A stretch of 64,000 nt of DNA, taken from assembly GCF_001278035.1 (NCBI RefSeq), contig NZ_CP009452.1, forward strand, positions 839,501 through 903,500, written 5' to 3'. The position numbers and the translations under genes were made by a program. A model generated the notes under the pieces. It made no database searches and had not been told where the DNA came from. It saw only the letters and a program-made list of their open reading frames with translations. Shown piece by piece: positions 8,542 through 16,702 of this stretch (position 1 is its first letter; each line of letters begins with the position of its first letter). The DNA is from Sphingopyxis sp. 113P3. GTDB taxonomy: Bacteria > Pseudomonadota > Alphaproteobacteria > Sphingomonadales > Sphingomonadaceae.

Positions 8542-8748
8542 ATGGGCATCGTGAAGATTGACGACGAACTGCACGAAGAGGTGCGCAAGGCGAGTGCGGT
8601 AATGTGCCGTTCCATCAATGCGCAGGCAGAGTTCTGGATGAAGATAGGTAGGCTTGCCGAGGCCAATCCGACATCTACGTTCAGCGAGATCATCAAGGAG
8701 CAGCTCGCTACTGCGGAGGATCACGCCGAACGGGCGGCCGCTGCCTGA
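8542..8748 (+). CDS. ParD-like antitoxin-family protein
   Basis: 68 residues. MGIVKIDDELHEEVRKASAV followed by MCRSINAQAEFWMKIGRLAE is the ParD_like family pattern (ribbon-helix-helix-like N terminus with a characteristic SINAQAEFW segment). The gene ends one base before the ATG of a methionine aminopeptidase, so the two are one operon. It probably binds the palindrome at 8492-8519. No classical ParE toxin is present; the aminopeptidase occupies the toxin position. Confidence 0.8.
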   Translation: MGIVKIDDELHEEVRKASAVMCRSINAQAEFWMKIGRLAEANPTSTFSEIIKEQLATAEDHAERAAAA

Positions 8749-8749
8749 C

Positions 8750-9517
8750 ATGGTGAAGACGTCTGACGAGCTCGCGCTCATGCGTATATCTGGCCAGTTG
8801 CTGGCCTCTGTCTTCGACATGCTGGACGGGCTGAACCTCGTTGGTATGTCGACAATGCAAATCAACGATCTGGTCGAGCGCTACATCACCATCGATCTCG
8901 CTTCACGCCCTGCCAGCAAAGGGCAGTACGGCTTCAAGTTCGTCCTCAATTGTTCGATCAACGAGGTGGTTTGCCATGGCGTGCCCGATGCGGACGTGAT
9001 CGTACGGGACGGCGACATCATCAATCTCGACATCACGCTGGAGAAGAATGGCTTCATCGCGGATTCGAGCAAGACATACGTAGTCGGCAATGCATCCGGT
9101 GCGGCAAAGCGCCTGGTCCGGGTCGCCCGTGAAGCCATGTGGAGGGGGATCAGGCAGGTGCGTCCTGGGGCGCATCTCGGCGATATCGGCTTCGCCATTG
9201 AACGGCATGCGAAAAAAAACGGGTACTCCATCGTGCGGGAATTCTGCGGCCACGGCATCGGCCGCGAGATGCATGAGGAGCCGCAGGTGCTCCATTTCGG
9301 GCGCCCGGGAAGAGGCCTCCGCCTGCGAGAAGGCATGGTCTTCACGATAGAGCCTATGGTCAACCAGGGCAGCCGCAAGGTTTACACCGAGGATGACGGG
9401 TGGTCCGTCGTCACCAACGATCGGAAATTGTCTGCCCAGTTCGAGCATACGGTCGCTGTGACGGCAAGCGGCGTGGAGGTCTTGACCCTGCAGCGCCATG
9501 ATACCGTGCCAGCCTAG
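8750..9517 (+). CDS. map: Type I methionine aminopeptidase, accessory copy
   Basis: 255 residues; removes N-terminal Met from nascent proteins using a dinuclear metal centre. The ligands are present: Asp in NLDITLEKNGFIADSSKTY (two Asp), His in EFCGHGIGREMHEEP, Glu in VFTIEPMV and Glu in AQFEHTVAV; the substrate His is in VCHGVPD. ATG at 8750 follows the ParD-like stop directly. Its position in a two-gene operon with an antitoxin-like protein, lower GC than the chromosome and surrounding IS elements point to a horizontally acquired second copy rather than the housekeeping gene. Confidence 0.92.
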   Translation: MVKTSDELALMRISGQLLASVFDMLDGLNLVGMSTMQINDLVERYITIDLASRPASKGQYGFKFVLNCSINEVVCHGVPDADVIVRDGDIINLDITLEKNGFIADSSKTYVVGNASGAAKRLVRVAREAMWRGIRQVRPGAHLGDIGFAIERHAKKNGYSIVREFCGHGIGREMHEEPQVLHFGRPGRGLRLREGMVFTIEPMVNQGSRKVYTEDDGWSVVTNDRKLSAQFEHTVAVTASGVEVLTLQRHDTVPA

Positions 9518-9521
9518 ACCA

Positions 9522-9976
9522 CTAGGCCGTGGACTCATAAGCGTTGATCCAGAGGCGTGCTGAGAAGAGCTTGATGGCGGCGAGGAAGTTGTCGGCTCGC
9601 TTGTCGTATCGGGTGGCCAAGCCTCTGGCGTGTTTGAGTTTTCCGAAGAAGCGTTCGATCAGGTTGCGATATCGGTAGAGGAAGGTGCTGAACACAAAGC
9701 CCTGCCTGCGATTGCGCTTGGCGGGAATGTTGGCGAAGCCGCCTTGTGCTGTGATCCGCGCGCGGATGGCGTCGCTGTCATAGGCCTTGTCGGCGAGGAA
9801 GGTGCTGCCTTCCGGCACGGCGCCGAGCAGCGGATCAGCTTGTTTGCAATCGCTCGCCTGTCCTTCGGACAAGTGCAGCTGGATCGGCAGGCCTCGTCCA
9901 TCAACCAGTGCGTGGATCTTGGTCGTCAAACCGCCGCGGGAACGTCCCATGCAGCGATTTGGGTCCCCCTTTTTAA
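9522..9976 (-). CDS. IS5-family transposase, second frame (reached by frameshift)
   Basis: Continues the catalytic domain after a shift at the A5G5 run (minus strand; plus-strand 9965-9974): LKKGDPNRCMGRSRGGLTTK, then the second Asp (FLADKAYDSDAIR) and Glu (YRNLIERFFGKLKHARGLAT). The frame is open further upstream but that part overlaps the first frame and is a shadow. Split transposases joined by programmed frameshifting are normal in the IS427 group, so this is probably functional. Confidence 0.85.
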
Positions 9977-10363
9977 GGTCGCACCGTGCTGGTGGACCCG
10001 GATGGAGGAACTGTCGATCATCACCAACTCGCCGTCGAAGGCATGGGAAACTGCCGTCAGCAGCCGATCCCACACACCGGCTTTGCGCCAGCGCACGAAG
10101 CGATTGTAGCAGGTGGTGTGTGGACCATAGCGTTCCGGAATATCCGCCCAGGGGCTGCCTGTGCGGAACCGCCACAATATCCCGTTGATCACCCGGCGAT
10201 CATCCACACGTGGCACGCCCCGCGGCTTGTTCGGAAGCAGCGGCTCGATCACAGACCATTCGAAATCTGTCAGCTCAAAACGGCGACGCATCTCCAAGAC
10301 TCCTTTCCCGAGCCTTGAATCAATCACTGCCGCCTCGCGCAACTCAGTTTATGAGTTTACCGC
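9526..10363 (-). mobile_element. IS5-family (IS427-type) insertion sequence, complete
   Basis: 838 bp bounded by 15-bp inverted repeats with 12 matches (GCCGTGGACTCATAA at the left; GCGGTAAACTCATAA reading inward from the right) and flanked on both sides by CTAG (9522-9525 and 10364-10367), a usual target for this group. The transposase is in two overlapping frames on the minus strand. It landed 4 bases past the MetAP stop codon, leaving that gene intact. Confidence 0.92.
9926..10291 (-). CDS. IS5-family transposase, first frame
   Basis: 121 residues from ATG at 10291 (an upstream in-frame ATG at 10342 lies at the inverted repeat). Carries the DUF4096-type N domain (FELTDFEWSVIEPLLPNKPR … GILWRFRTGSPWADIPERYG) and the first catalytic Asp (ELVMIDSSSIRVHQHGA). 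It runs off into AAWDVPAAV after the A5G5 slippery tract, where the other frame takes over. Confidence 0.88.
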   Translation of the reverse strand: MRRRFELTDFEWSVIEPLLPNKPRGVPRVDDRRVINGILWRFRTGSPWADIPERYGPHTTCYNRFVRWRKAGVWDRLLTAVSHAFDGELVMIDSSSIRVHQHGATLKRGTQIAAWDVPAAV

Positions 10364-10367
10364 CTAG

Positions 10368-10630
10368 ATCGCTGATGGAACTCTCGCAGCTTCAATGGAT
10401 CGAGCGGCCGCCTCCGCCATCAGATGCGATATTCCTCCCCTGCAGCTCGGCCTCCCGACAGCGGCCAAATGCCGGCATTGCAGGCGAACTGAACAATCGG
10501 CGGTTTTGAGGGAGCGAGAAGGCCATGGTGAACGTCGACAATGTCGGCGAACGTTACCGTTACGTTTCAAGATATTAAACGATGATCACCCAGTTCTCAT
10601 CTTTGTCATCTTGGGTGCACCATAAAATCA
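10368..10630. other. Intergenic stretch between IS5 and ISL3 elements
   Basis: About 260 bases. No supported gene or clear regulatory site; short minus-strand frame 10364-10570 has no domain. The last bases form the ISL3 target duplication. Confidence 0.45.
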
Positions 10631-11935
10631 GGCTCTTCCCCGTGAACGGGGGATGAGGGTGGATCAGACCCGATTGATGACGCCATTCCAACCGCAAAGA
10701 GCGAGCACGCGCAAGCGGTAGTTGTGAAAGTTGCGGAAGCCGAACGCGCGGCGCGAGATCATCTCCATCTTTGTGTGAAAGCCCTCGGTGATTCCATTGT
10801 TCCTGGAAAAGCGCCACATGCGGGCGACGGGCTCGAGCCAGCTGGTCAGGGTATCGGCGAGGGACTTGAGGGGGCTGGCGGCGAACTGATCGATCAGCCT
10901 GAGCAGGTCGGGGATAAGCTGGCTGGCCTTTTTGGCATTGAGGGATTTTTGCGTCAGCAGGAGGGCCATGTCCTGCTTGGCAGTGTAGAGGGCTTCGAGC
11001 ACCGGATTGGCTTTCAGGTAGACGGCCAGCCTTTTGCGCTGTTCTTCGCTTAGCTTCCATCGATGGCGCCGCATCGAACTGAGCAGCCCGCGATTCTTTC
11101 GGCCCTCGGGATCGAAGCGCTTCCATCCTTCGAGGAAATGCTGGTTGAGCAGCCGAATGACATGGAAGCGATCGGCGACGATCTTCGCGTTCGGAAAATA
11201 TTTGCGGGCGATTGCGCGATAGGTTTCCGACAGGTCCATCACGATGACCTTGACCTTGTCGCGCCCTGGCAACCTTCGCAAATAGCTTCGTAAACTGTCT
11301 TCCGAGCGTCCCGGGACGACATCGTGGACCTTGTGATTCTTCAGATCGACAAATGTCGTCGCATAGCCTCTCTTGCGCGAGAAAAAATGCTCGTCGATCC
11401 CCAGGACCTGCGGGCAGGGCCGACCGGACAGCTCCGAGACGCGCTGTTCGATGAAATGATGATACCAGCGCTCGATGGTTGCACTGCCGATCGCATGGGT
11501 GCTCGTCAACTGGCTTTGGCTGATGCCTCCGTGGTGACCGTCGAAGACCTCAAGACGGTACGTCTCCGTCGCGCGATAGCGCGGACGGATGCCCGAAAAG
11601 CGATGACGGAAATAGCGGCCGCAACCGGCACAATGATATTTGGGCACCGCAAGGTGCACGATCAGGATCTGGTTGCCTTGACGCGTGTGCTTGAGCTCGC
11701 GCTCATAAGTCGCCTTGATCCGCAGCCCCCCGTGGCCGCAATAAAGGCAAACAGGCCGCTTCGTTGGCCGCGCCCACACACGAATGTCGCGTCGCCGCTC
11801 GACACGGACAATCTCAACATCCGACAGCCCTAATATGCCGTCGATTCCCTGATCAGCCTTCTTCTTCATCAGACTTGTCCTTCCTATGACAAGTCTAACC
11901 CAATTTCCCTCATCCCCCGTTCACGAGGAAGAGCC
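10631..11935 (-). mobile_element. ISL3-family insertion sequence, complete, with 8-bp target duplication
   Basis: 1,305 bp. Near-perfect ~29-bp inverted repeats begin GGCTCTTCCCCGTGAACG at 10631 and, read inward from 11935, GGCTCTTCCTCGTGAACG. They are flanked by the direct repeat TAAAATCA (10623-10630 and 11936-11943), the 8-bp duplication expected for ISL3. One intact transposase gene on the minus strand. Confidence 0.96.
10664..11869 (-). CDS. ISL3-family transposase
   Basis: 401 residues. N-terminal zinc ribbon (PVCLYCGHGGLRIK … PKYHCAGCGRYFRHRF), helix-turn-helix, then the DDE core: Asp in VLGIDEHFFSRKRGYATTFV, Asp in VKVIVMDLSETYRAIARKYF and Glu in NNGITEGFHTKMEMISRRAF. This is the standard ISL3 layout and length. 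Intact; catalyses transposition of the surrounding element. Confidence 0.96.
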   Translation of the reverse strand: MKKKADQGIDGILGLSDVEIVRVERRRDIRVWARPTKRPVCLYCGHGGLRIKATYERELKHTRQGNQILIVHLAVPKYHCAGCGRYFRHRFSGIRPRYRATETYRLEVFDGHHGGISQSQLTSTHAIGSATIERWYHHFIEQRVSELSGRPCPQVLGIDEHFFSRKRGYATTFVDLKNHKVHDVVPGRSEDSLRSYLRRLPGRDKVKVIVMDLSETYRAIARKYFPNAKIVADRFHVIRLLNQHFLEGWKRFDPEGRKNRGLLSSMRRHRWKLSEEQRKRLAVYLKANPVLEALYTAKQDMALLLTQKSLNAKKASQLIPDLLRLIDQFAASPLKSLADTLTSWLEPVARMWRFSRNNGITEGFHTKMEMISRRAFGFRNFHNYRLRVLALCGWNGVINRV

Positions 11936-11943
11936 TAAAATCA

Positions 11944-12067
11944 ATGACTTAGTGATTAATCGCGTGGGTTTCTGTGTTGCAACTGGTGACACAGAGTTTC
12001 AGCGATTTTCCGTGATTTTTAGAGAGTTTCGGCCAGTCGATGCAACATGGATGCAACACGAAGAGGG
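11944..12067. repeat. Short GNTGCAAC repeats beside an integrated island
   Basis: GATGCAACA occurs twice with 11-bp periodicity (12039-12047 and 12050-12058), and the palindromic variant GTTGCAAC lies at 11976-11983. Clustered short repeats next to an excisionase-like gene resemble integrase/excisionase arm sites of an attachment region, but no core site or second copy can be identified. Confidence 0.35.
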
Positions 12068-12373
12068 TTATTTCCCTCGGCGAATTACCCGAGATTTATC
12101 GATCTTGATTGGCCGCCGACGGCGGGCTCGCTCGATCATTCGCGGGGCTGTCGCAGGCGCAGGCGCAGTTTCAGGCTCTGGCGCCGGTGCTTCCGCGTAA
12201 GTGGTGGCCTCTTCGAAGCGTACGACCTCGGAGGCAGGAATGCGGATCAACGCGCCGATACGAAAGCAGCCCAGCTGCCCCTGATTTATGAGCTTGCGGA
12301 TCATGCTGTCGCTGCACCCCCAGCGCTCGGCCAGTTGTGCGATCGAATATGGCCGAACATCGTGCTCGGGCAG
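12068..12373 (-). CDS. Excisionase-family HTH protein
   Basis: About 101 residues. A MerR/excisionase-type winged helix is plain: RPYSIAQLAERWGCSDSMIR, KLINQGQLGCFRIGALIRIP, ASEVVRFEEA, followed by an Ala/Pro-rich linker and a very basic tail (ERARRRRPIKIDKSRVIRRG). No ATG precedes the domain. A strong AAAGGAG at 12381-12387 points to a CTG start at 12373; an in-frame TTG further up lies inside the previous gene. Such proteins direct excision or control of integrative elements. Last gene of a three-gene minus-strand set. Confidence 0.7.
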   Translation of the reverse strand: MPEHDVRPYSIAQLAERWGCSDSMIRKLINQGQLGCFRIGALIRIPASEVVRFEEATTYAEAPAPEPETAPAPATAPRMIERARRRRPIKIDKSRVIRRGK

Positions 12374-12386
12374 GATGTGGCTCCTT

Positions 12387-12701
12387 TCAGTCAAAGCGTG
12401 GCCGCCTTTTCGGTTGGCACGCTTCCCAAGCCCGCCGGCAAGCTGCCTCGACCTCTGGATCTGGATGCGGGCGCGGATATTGCGCCCTGTAGGCTTTCTC
12501 CATGGCCTCTTCCCGCTCAGCTTTCCTGACTGCAATACGATCCTCCGCCAGGTTGCGGGCCCACTCCGCGGCCGCCTTGGAGAGAGCATCATATCCTCCC
12601 ATTGCGACAAAAAGATCGAGGTCGTCGGCCGAAAGCGTAAGCGTTTTGCGACGTTCGATTTTCTCCGAGAATCGACGATAAAGTTCGGCCGGTGTTGTCA
12701 T
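12387..12701 (-). CDS. Island-encoded hypothetical protein
   Basis: 104 residues from ATG at 12701. N-terminal helical segment (MTTPAELYRRFSEKIERRKT, LTLSADDLDLFVAMGGYDAL), then a charged helix rich in Arg/Glu and a Pro-rich basic end. No catalytic motif is visible. The stop lies directly before the Shine-Dalgarno of the excisionase-like gene, and its start is 1-2 bases from the stop of the gene upstream, so the three genes form one operon typical of integrated islands. Confidence 0.65.
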   Translation of the reverse strand: MTTPAELYRRFSEKIERRKTLTLSADDLDLFVAMGGYDALSKAAAEWARNLAEDRIAVRKAEREEAMEKAYRAQYPRPHPDPEVEAACRRAWEACQPKRRPRFD

Positions 12702-12702
12702 A

Positions 12703-13050
12703 TCAACGCCCCTTACGAGATTTGGGTTTGAGATGCGCCCCCTCGGCCAGTCGCTTCTTGGCCCGGTCCAATAGCGCATCTGTCTCGGCCTTCTTGGCTT
12801 CTTCTGCTTTCCATCGGTCGTAATCGCTCAGCAGCGCCGCCGGCGCCTCATCGGTGCCGAACTGATCGGCAATGAACTGGTCGAGCTGGACTCGCGCCCA
12901 CAAGACGCTGCCGCCCTCCTTCACCCCGACGGCCCTGAACCGCTCCAAAAACGTGGTGTCCGAGATACCCATATAGGCCGCGGCGATCGGCGCCGCCATG
13001 CGTCCGGGCCAGTCCGGCATCTGCTCGAGACTTATTTTCACGGCCGCCAT
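12703..13050 (-). CDS. Island-encoded hypothetical protein with HTH-like region
   Basis: 115 residues from ATG at 13050. Residues ~20-65 (AAPIAAAYMGISDTTFLERF … SVLWARVQLDQFIADQFG) look like an AlpA/excisionase-style helix-turn-helix; the C-terminal half is a charged, Lys/Ala-rich helix ending in KPKSRKGR. An upstream in-frame ATG at 13152 is a shadow over the IS21 junction. First gene of the three-gene island set; the promoter region has been replaced by the IS21 relic. Confidence 0.65.
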   Translation of the reverse strand: MAAVKISLEQMPDWPGRMAAPIAAAYMGISDTTFLERFRAVGVKEGGSVLWARVQLDQFIADQFGTDEAPAALLSDYDRWKAEEAKKAETDALLDRAKKRLAEGAHLKPKSRKGR

Positions 13051-13150
13051 CTCCTTGCCTTCTATCCGATCGTAAAGGCTTGTCCGCGCGGTCCAACGTG
13101 GGGACCACCTCGGCGGCAAGCTACATGTCTCTGCTGTCGGGAGACGCGGC

Positions 13151-13915
13151 ATGACCGGTGCGCCGCAGATCCTGCTTGCTCATCACCTGAAGACGCTGAA
13201 GCTCCCGACCTTCTTGCGGGAGCACGAGAAGCTGGCGCGCCAATGTGCAGCCGAGGGCCTGGACCACGTCCAGTTCCTCGCCCGACTGGTCGAACTGGAA
13301 CTGATCGACCGCGAGGGACGGATGATCGAACGCCGGATCAAGGTTGCAAAGTTCCCCGCCAAGAAGAGCCTGGACAGCTTCGACTTCAAGGCGATCCCGA
13401 AGCTCAACAAGATGCAGGTACTGGACCTCGCCCGTTGCGAATGGATCGAGCGGCGCGAAAACGTCATTGCGCTCGGACCGAGTGGCACGGGCAAGACGCA
13501 TGTTGCTCTGGGGCTGGGACTGGCCGCTTGTCAGAAAGGAATGTCGGTCAGCTTCACTACGGCCGCGGCACTGGTCAACGAGTTGATGGAAGCCCGCGAC
13601 GAGCGCCGCCTCCTGCGGCTCCAGAAGCAGCTGGCCTCGGTCAAACTGCTCATCATCGATGAACTGGGCTTCGTGCCTCTGTCAAAGACCGGCGCCGAGC
13701 TACTCTTCGAGATGATCTCGCAACGCTACGAGCGCGGCGCCACGCTCATCACCAGCAACCTGCCGTTCGACGAATGGACCGAGACCTTCGGAACAGAGCG
13801 GCTGACCGGCGCTCTGCTCGACCGCCTGACCCACCACGTCAACATCCTCGAGATGAATGGCGAGAGCTACAGGCTCGCGCAAAGTCGGGCCCGAAACGCC
13901 GGCCAGACCCCATAG
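13151..13915 (+). CDS. istB: IstB-like ATP-binding protein of IS21
   Basis: 254 residues, AAA+ ATPase that assists IstA transposase. Walker A ALGPSGTGKTHVALGLG, Walker B KLLIIDELGFVPLS, sensor region ATLITSNLPFDEWTETFG and the closing TGALLDRLTHHVNILEMNGE are all present. ATGA overlap with the istA remnant. Intact gene in an otherwise dead element. Confidence 0.94.
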   Translation: MTGAPQILLAHHLKTLKLPTFLREHEKLARQCAAEGLDHVQFLARLVELELIDREGRMIERRIKVAKFPAKKSLDSFDFKAIPKLNKMQVLDLARCEWIERRENVIALGPSGTGKTHVALGLGLAACQKGMSVSFTTAAALVNELMEARDERRLLRLQKQLASVKLLIIDELGFVPLSKTGAELLFEMISQRYERGATLITSNLPFDEWTETFGTERLTGALLDRLTHHVNILEMNGESYRLAQSRARNAGQTP

Positions 13916-13926
13916 AAAACCGCAAC

Positions 13927-13979
13927 GCGCGCTTGAGCCCGCCGCTCGGGCTACGCCCTCCCGGCGGGCTCAAGCGCGC
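13927..13979. terminator. Perfect 18-bp stem-loop downstream of istB
   Basis: Arms 13927-13944 and 13962-13979 are fully complementary (GCGCGCTTGAGCCCGCCG) with a 17-base loop. No T-run follows, so it is either a factor-dependent terminator or a structural hairpin of the IS21 end. Confidence 0.6.
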
Positions 13980-14031
13980 AAGAAAGTGGCCTGCTTTTGC
14001 GCCGCCCCGTGGCCGGTTTTTGCTCCGCCGT

Positions 14032-14134
14032 CATAGCCCTTGGCCCAAAAGACGTGGAGCGCATCGACCAGCGCCTTGTCGACGCAGAATTCGCGTGGGC
14101 GTCCCTTCGTCGTTTGTGCGGTCTCAACTTCCAT
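14032..14134 (-). pseudogene. TetR-family regulator, truncated after the HTH start
   Basis: ATG at 14134; about 34 codons, including KGRPREFCVDKALVDALHVF and WAKGYDG, the usual start of a TetR HTH. The rest is replaced by the IS21 end. No downstream remainder is visible. It may once have regulated the neighbouring locus (inference). Confidence 0.75.
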
Positions 14135-14180
14135 AACGGACGGTATATAATGTACTGCGCGGAAAAATCCAGCCTGCGCG

Positions 14181-15386
14181 TCAAAGTCCGGCGAAGCTGT
14201 GAGATGCTTCGAAACGGAGGCCGAGGACGAAGGCGTCGGCGAGGGTGGGATCGGCGGACGGGCGGCGGATATAATGGGCGCTGGGCTGGATCGACAGCCA
14301 GGGGGCGAGCTGCGCGCGGTAGCTGGCCTCGATCGCGACCTCGGCCGAGCCGCCGCCGGTCGCGCGCCGCCAGCTGTCGGAGGTGAAGGCGGCAGAGACG
14401 GCGATGCCGAATTCATCCTCGGTGCGGCCCGGAATCCAGCCCCCGAACTTGAGGCCGCCGCCGGCGAAGCGGTCGAACATGTTGAAGCGACCGCTTGCCG
14501 AGCCGAGCCTTGCGAAGGCGTCGATGCGGCGCTCGTCGCGGTTCAGGACGGGAAGCTCTGCGCGGACGTAGGTGCCGGCGTTGCCATTCGCGCGGCCGCT
14601 ACCATCGTTGAGGTCGAAGCTTGCGGTATAGCGCCAATGGCCGAGGAGCAGCTTGCCTCCGCCCAGCGGTGCCTCGACCTCGCCGACAGCGAGTGCGCCG
14701 TCGCCATGACCGAGCCGGATCGCGGTGCGCGCCGGATGGTCGGGATCGCCGGGGACGCCGTCGAGCAGCGCGGCGCGCACCGTCCATCCTTCGGCGGGCG
14801 CGATCGCGACGCGGGCCGCGAGCGAGGTGGACGGGAAGATCGAGGGGCCGTTCAGGCCGCTCTGCGCGAAATCGGTGCCGATGCCGTTCGGGCTGCTGAC
14901 GAAGAAGCCGGCGGTATCGATCGCGTCGAACTCGGAATTGAGGTCGTAGAGCCCGAGCTTGATCGAAGCCGCGTCGCCGATCTTCTGGTCGATCCAGGCT
15001 TCGTAGAGCCGCAGCGCGCGGACGCCGGTTTCGATATTGCTGACCGCCTGGGTGTCGCCGGCAAGATCGCTGATCGAGCGGCCGTTGTTGTAGAGGCCAT
15101 AGACATGGAGCTGGGCGCCGGTCCAGCCGGCGAGCCGTTCAAGATCGGCCTCGAGCACGAGGTCGAGATTGTCGAGATAGCGCGCGCCGCGGCGCCGGCC
15201 ACCCGCGACATTGCCCATCACCTCGCCGGTATAGGTGATCTGGAGGAGCAGCGGGCCGTGCGACTCTTCGATCTCGCCCGGCGCATGGATGTGGCTGTGC
15301 GGCCGGTCGGCGGGGGCTGCGGGTTCGGCCGGCGCCCCGTCCACCGGGAGGCCGGCAAGGCCCAGTGTCGCGGCGGCGAGCAGCAT
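14181..15386 (-). CDS. OprB-family carbohydrate-selective porin
   Basis: 401 residues from ATG at 15386, which overlaps the stop of the upstream porin (ATGA). Signal peptide MLLAAATLGLAGLPVDGAPA, a His-rich mature N terminus (HSHIHAPGE), then OprB features: ITYTGEVMGNVAGG, YLDNLDLVLEADLERLAGW, LYEAWIDQKIGDAASIKLGL, NGPSIFPSTSLAARVA, and a C-terminal beta-strand run. Outer-membrane channel for small solutes. Pairing with a second porin and the downstream TonB/amidohydrolase locus suggests a role in uptake of its substrates or products. Confidence 0.85.
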   Translation of the reverse strand: MLLAAATLGLAGLPVDGAPAEPAAPADRPHSHIHAPGEIEESHGPLLLQITYTGEVMGNVAGGRRRGARYLDNLDLVLEADLERLAGWTGAQLHVYGLYNNGRSISDLAGDTQAVSNIETGVRALRLYEAWIDQKIGDAASIKLGLYDLNSEFDAIDTAGFFVSSPNGIGTDFAQSGLNGPSIFPSTSLAARVAIAPAEGWTVRAALLDGVPGDPDHPARTAIRLGHGDGALAVGEVEAPLGGGKLLLGHWRYTASFDLNDGSGRANGNAGTYVRAELPVLNRDERRIDAFARLGSASGRFNMFDRFAGGGLKFGGWIPGRTEDEFGIAVSAAFTSDSWRRATGGGSAEVAIEASYRAQLAPWLSIQPSAHYIRRPSADPTLADAFVLGLRFEASHSFAGL

Positions 15387-16702
15387 CAGAAGCTCAGCAT
15401 GAGAGCAAGGCGGATGCGGTCGAGCCACTCGGTCGAGGCGAAGCTGCCTGCGTAGAGCGGATCGAGCGGCCGGTAGTGGTACCAGAGCAGGTCGACTTGC
15501 AGGTTGCGCGCCGGAACATGCGAGAGGCCGACGCCGTGGAGGCGGTAGTTGGTCGACAGGTCGATATTGTCGTGGCTGAAGGCGGCGAGCACCGAATCGA
15601 CCTCGACCTCCGAATAATTATAGGACAGGCGCCAGTCGCCGGGTTCGGCGGTCCGCCCCGCCGCGAACTCCAGGTTGAAGGCGGTGTCGCCCGACACGGC
15701 GGCGCCGAGATTCTTCACATAGTCGGCGGTGAAGCTGACCGGCCAGCGAGGCGACGGACCCGCCCAGCCGAGGGTGCCGATCCCTTCGACGAGGTGGAAG
15801 TCAGAGAGATAGCGGCCGCCCGAAAGGAGGTTGCCGCGGAAATCGCCGGCATCGGCGCCCGCGACCGACCCGAGGCGGTAGTGATAATAGCTGCCGGTGA
15901 GGCCCGCCTTGAAATCGGGCGCGAGGGGCGCGGCGAGGGCGAGCTGGCCGCCGAGCATGTCGCTGTCGCGCGCCACGGCGGCCTCGTCGATCACGAAATA
16001 GAGGCCGCGCGCGTCGAGCTTCGCGCCGCCGAGTTCGGCGCCATAGGAGAGCGCCGCGCCCTGCGGCGAGACGTCGCCATCCCACAGCATATCGGTGCGC
16101 TGGAAGACCTGGGGGAATTTGCCGGCATAGGCGGTGAAGCCGCCGTTCCTGTAGCGCACCCACGCCTGATCGAGCGACACCGCGAAATCGTCGACGAAGC
16201 TGCCAAGGGTGACGTCGGTCGAGTTGGGATCGTCGGGGTCGCCGGTGGCGATCTGGGTGCCGACCGAGAAATGATCGTCGATCGCATAGCTCGCGCGCAG
16301 CCGGGCGCGGACGGCCGAGCGCGACCGGTCGCGGCCCGGGACCAAATTCCATTCCTGCCGCACCCGCACGTCGCCGCTGACGTCGAGGCCGGGGATGCGG
16401 AATGCGCCATCCGCCACCGGCGCGGCATCGGCAAGCTGCGCCGGGGCCGGCGAGGGTGCCGCGCCCGGGGCGGGAGGCGATGCCGGCACGGACGCCGCGA
16501 CATCCGCGGGAGAGGAAGGGGACGTCACCGGTGCCTGCTCCAGCATCTGCGACTGCTTCGCCACCATCGCTTCGAGCTGATCGATGCGCGCCTGCTGTTC
16601 GGCGAGCCGGCGTTCGAGCGCTTCGAGCCGGTCCTCCTGCGCGTGGGCAGCAGGTACGAGGCTGAGCGCTGTTGCCGCGAGAAGCAGATGGCGAATTGGC
16701 AT
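15386..16702 (-). CDS. Putative outer-membrane porin (Porin_5 type) with N-terminal coiled coil
   Basis: 438 residues from ATG at 16702 (in-frame ATG at 16711 also possible). Signal peptide MPIRHLLLAATALSLVPAAH-A, then a coiled coil (RLEALERRLAEQQARIDQLE) as in trimeric porins, an Ala/Pro linker, and a 16-18-strand type barrel (DVSGDVRVRQEWNLVPGRDR, VGTQIATGDPDDPNSTDVTL, DYVKNLGA, final Phe). The last residue is Phe, as needed for BAM insertion. Couples by overlap to the OprB-like gene. Confidence 0.8.
   Translation of the reverse strand: MPIRHLLLAATALSLVPAAHAQEDRLEALERRLAEQQARIDQLEAMVAKQSQMLEQAPVTSPSSPADVAASVPASPPAPGAAPSPAPAQLADAAPVADGAFRIPGLDVSGDVRVRQEWNLVPGRDRSRSAVRARLRASYAIDDHFSVGTQIATGDPDDPNSTDVTLGSFVDDFAVSLDQAWVRYRNGGFTAYAGKFPQVFQRTDMLWDGDVSPQGAALSYGAELGGAKLDARGLYFVIDEAAVARDSDMLGGQLALAAPLAPDFKAGLTGSYYHYRLGSVAGADAGDFRGNLLSGGRYLSDFHLVEGIGTLGWAGPSPRWPVSFTADYVKNLGAAVSGDTAFNLEFAAGRTAEPGDWRLSYNYSEVEVDSVLAAFSHDNIDLSTNYRLHGVGLSHVPARNLQVDLLWYHYRPLDPLYAGSFASTEWLDRIRLALMLSF

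Larger units (their letters stand above)
13092..14032 (+). mobile_element. IS21-family relic (istA tail, intact istB, terminal repeats)
   Basis: Begins inside the last ~20 codons of istA (frame 13092-13154, NVGTTSAASYMSLLSGDAA then TGA overlapping the istB ATG). After istB come two 21-bp direct repeats (13986-14006 and 14009-14029, 18 of 21 identical), the multiple terminal repeats expected for IS21, and the end near TCA at 14031-14033. Most of istA and the left end are gone, so the element cannot move on its own. Its right end cuts a TetR gene. Confidence 0.75.
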
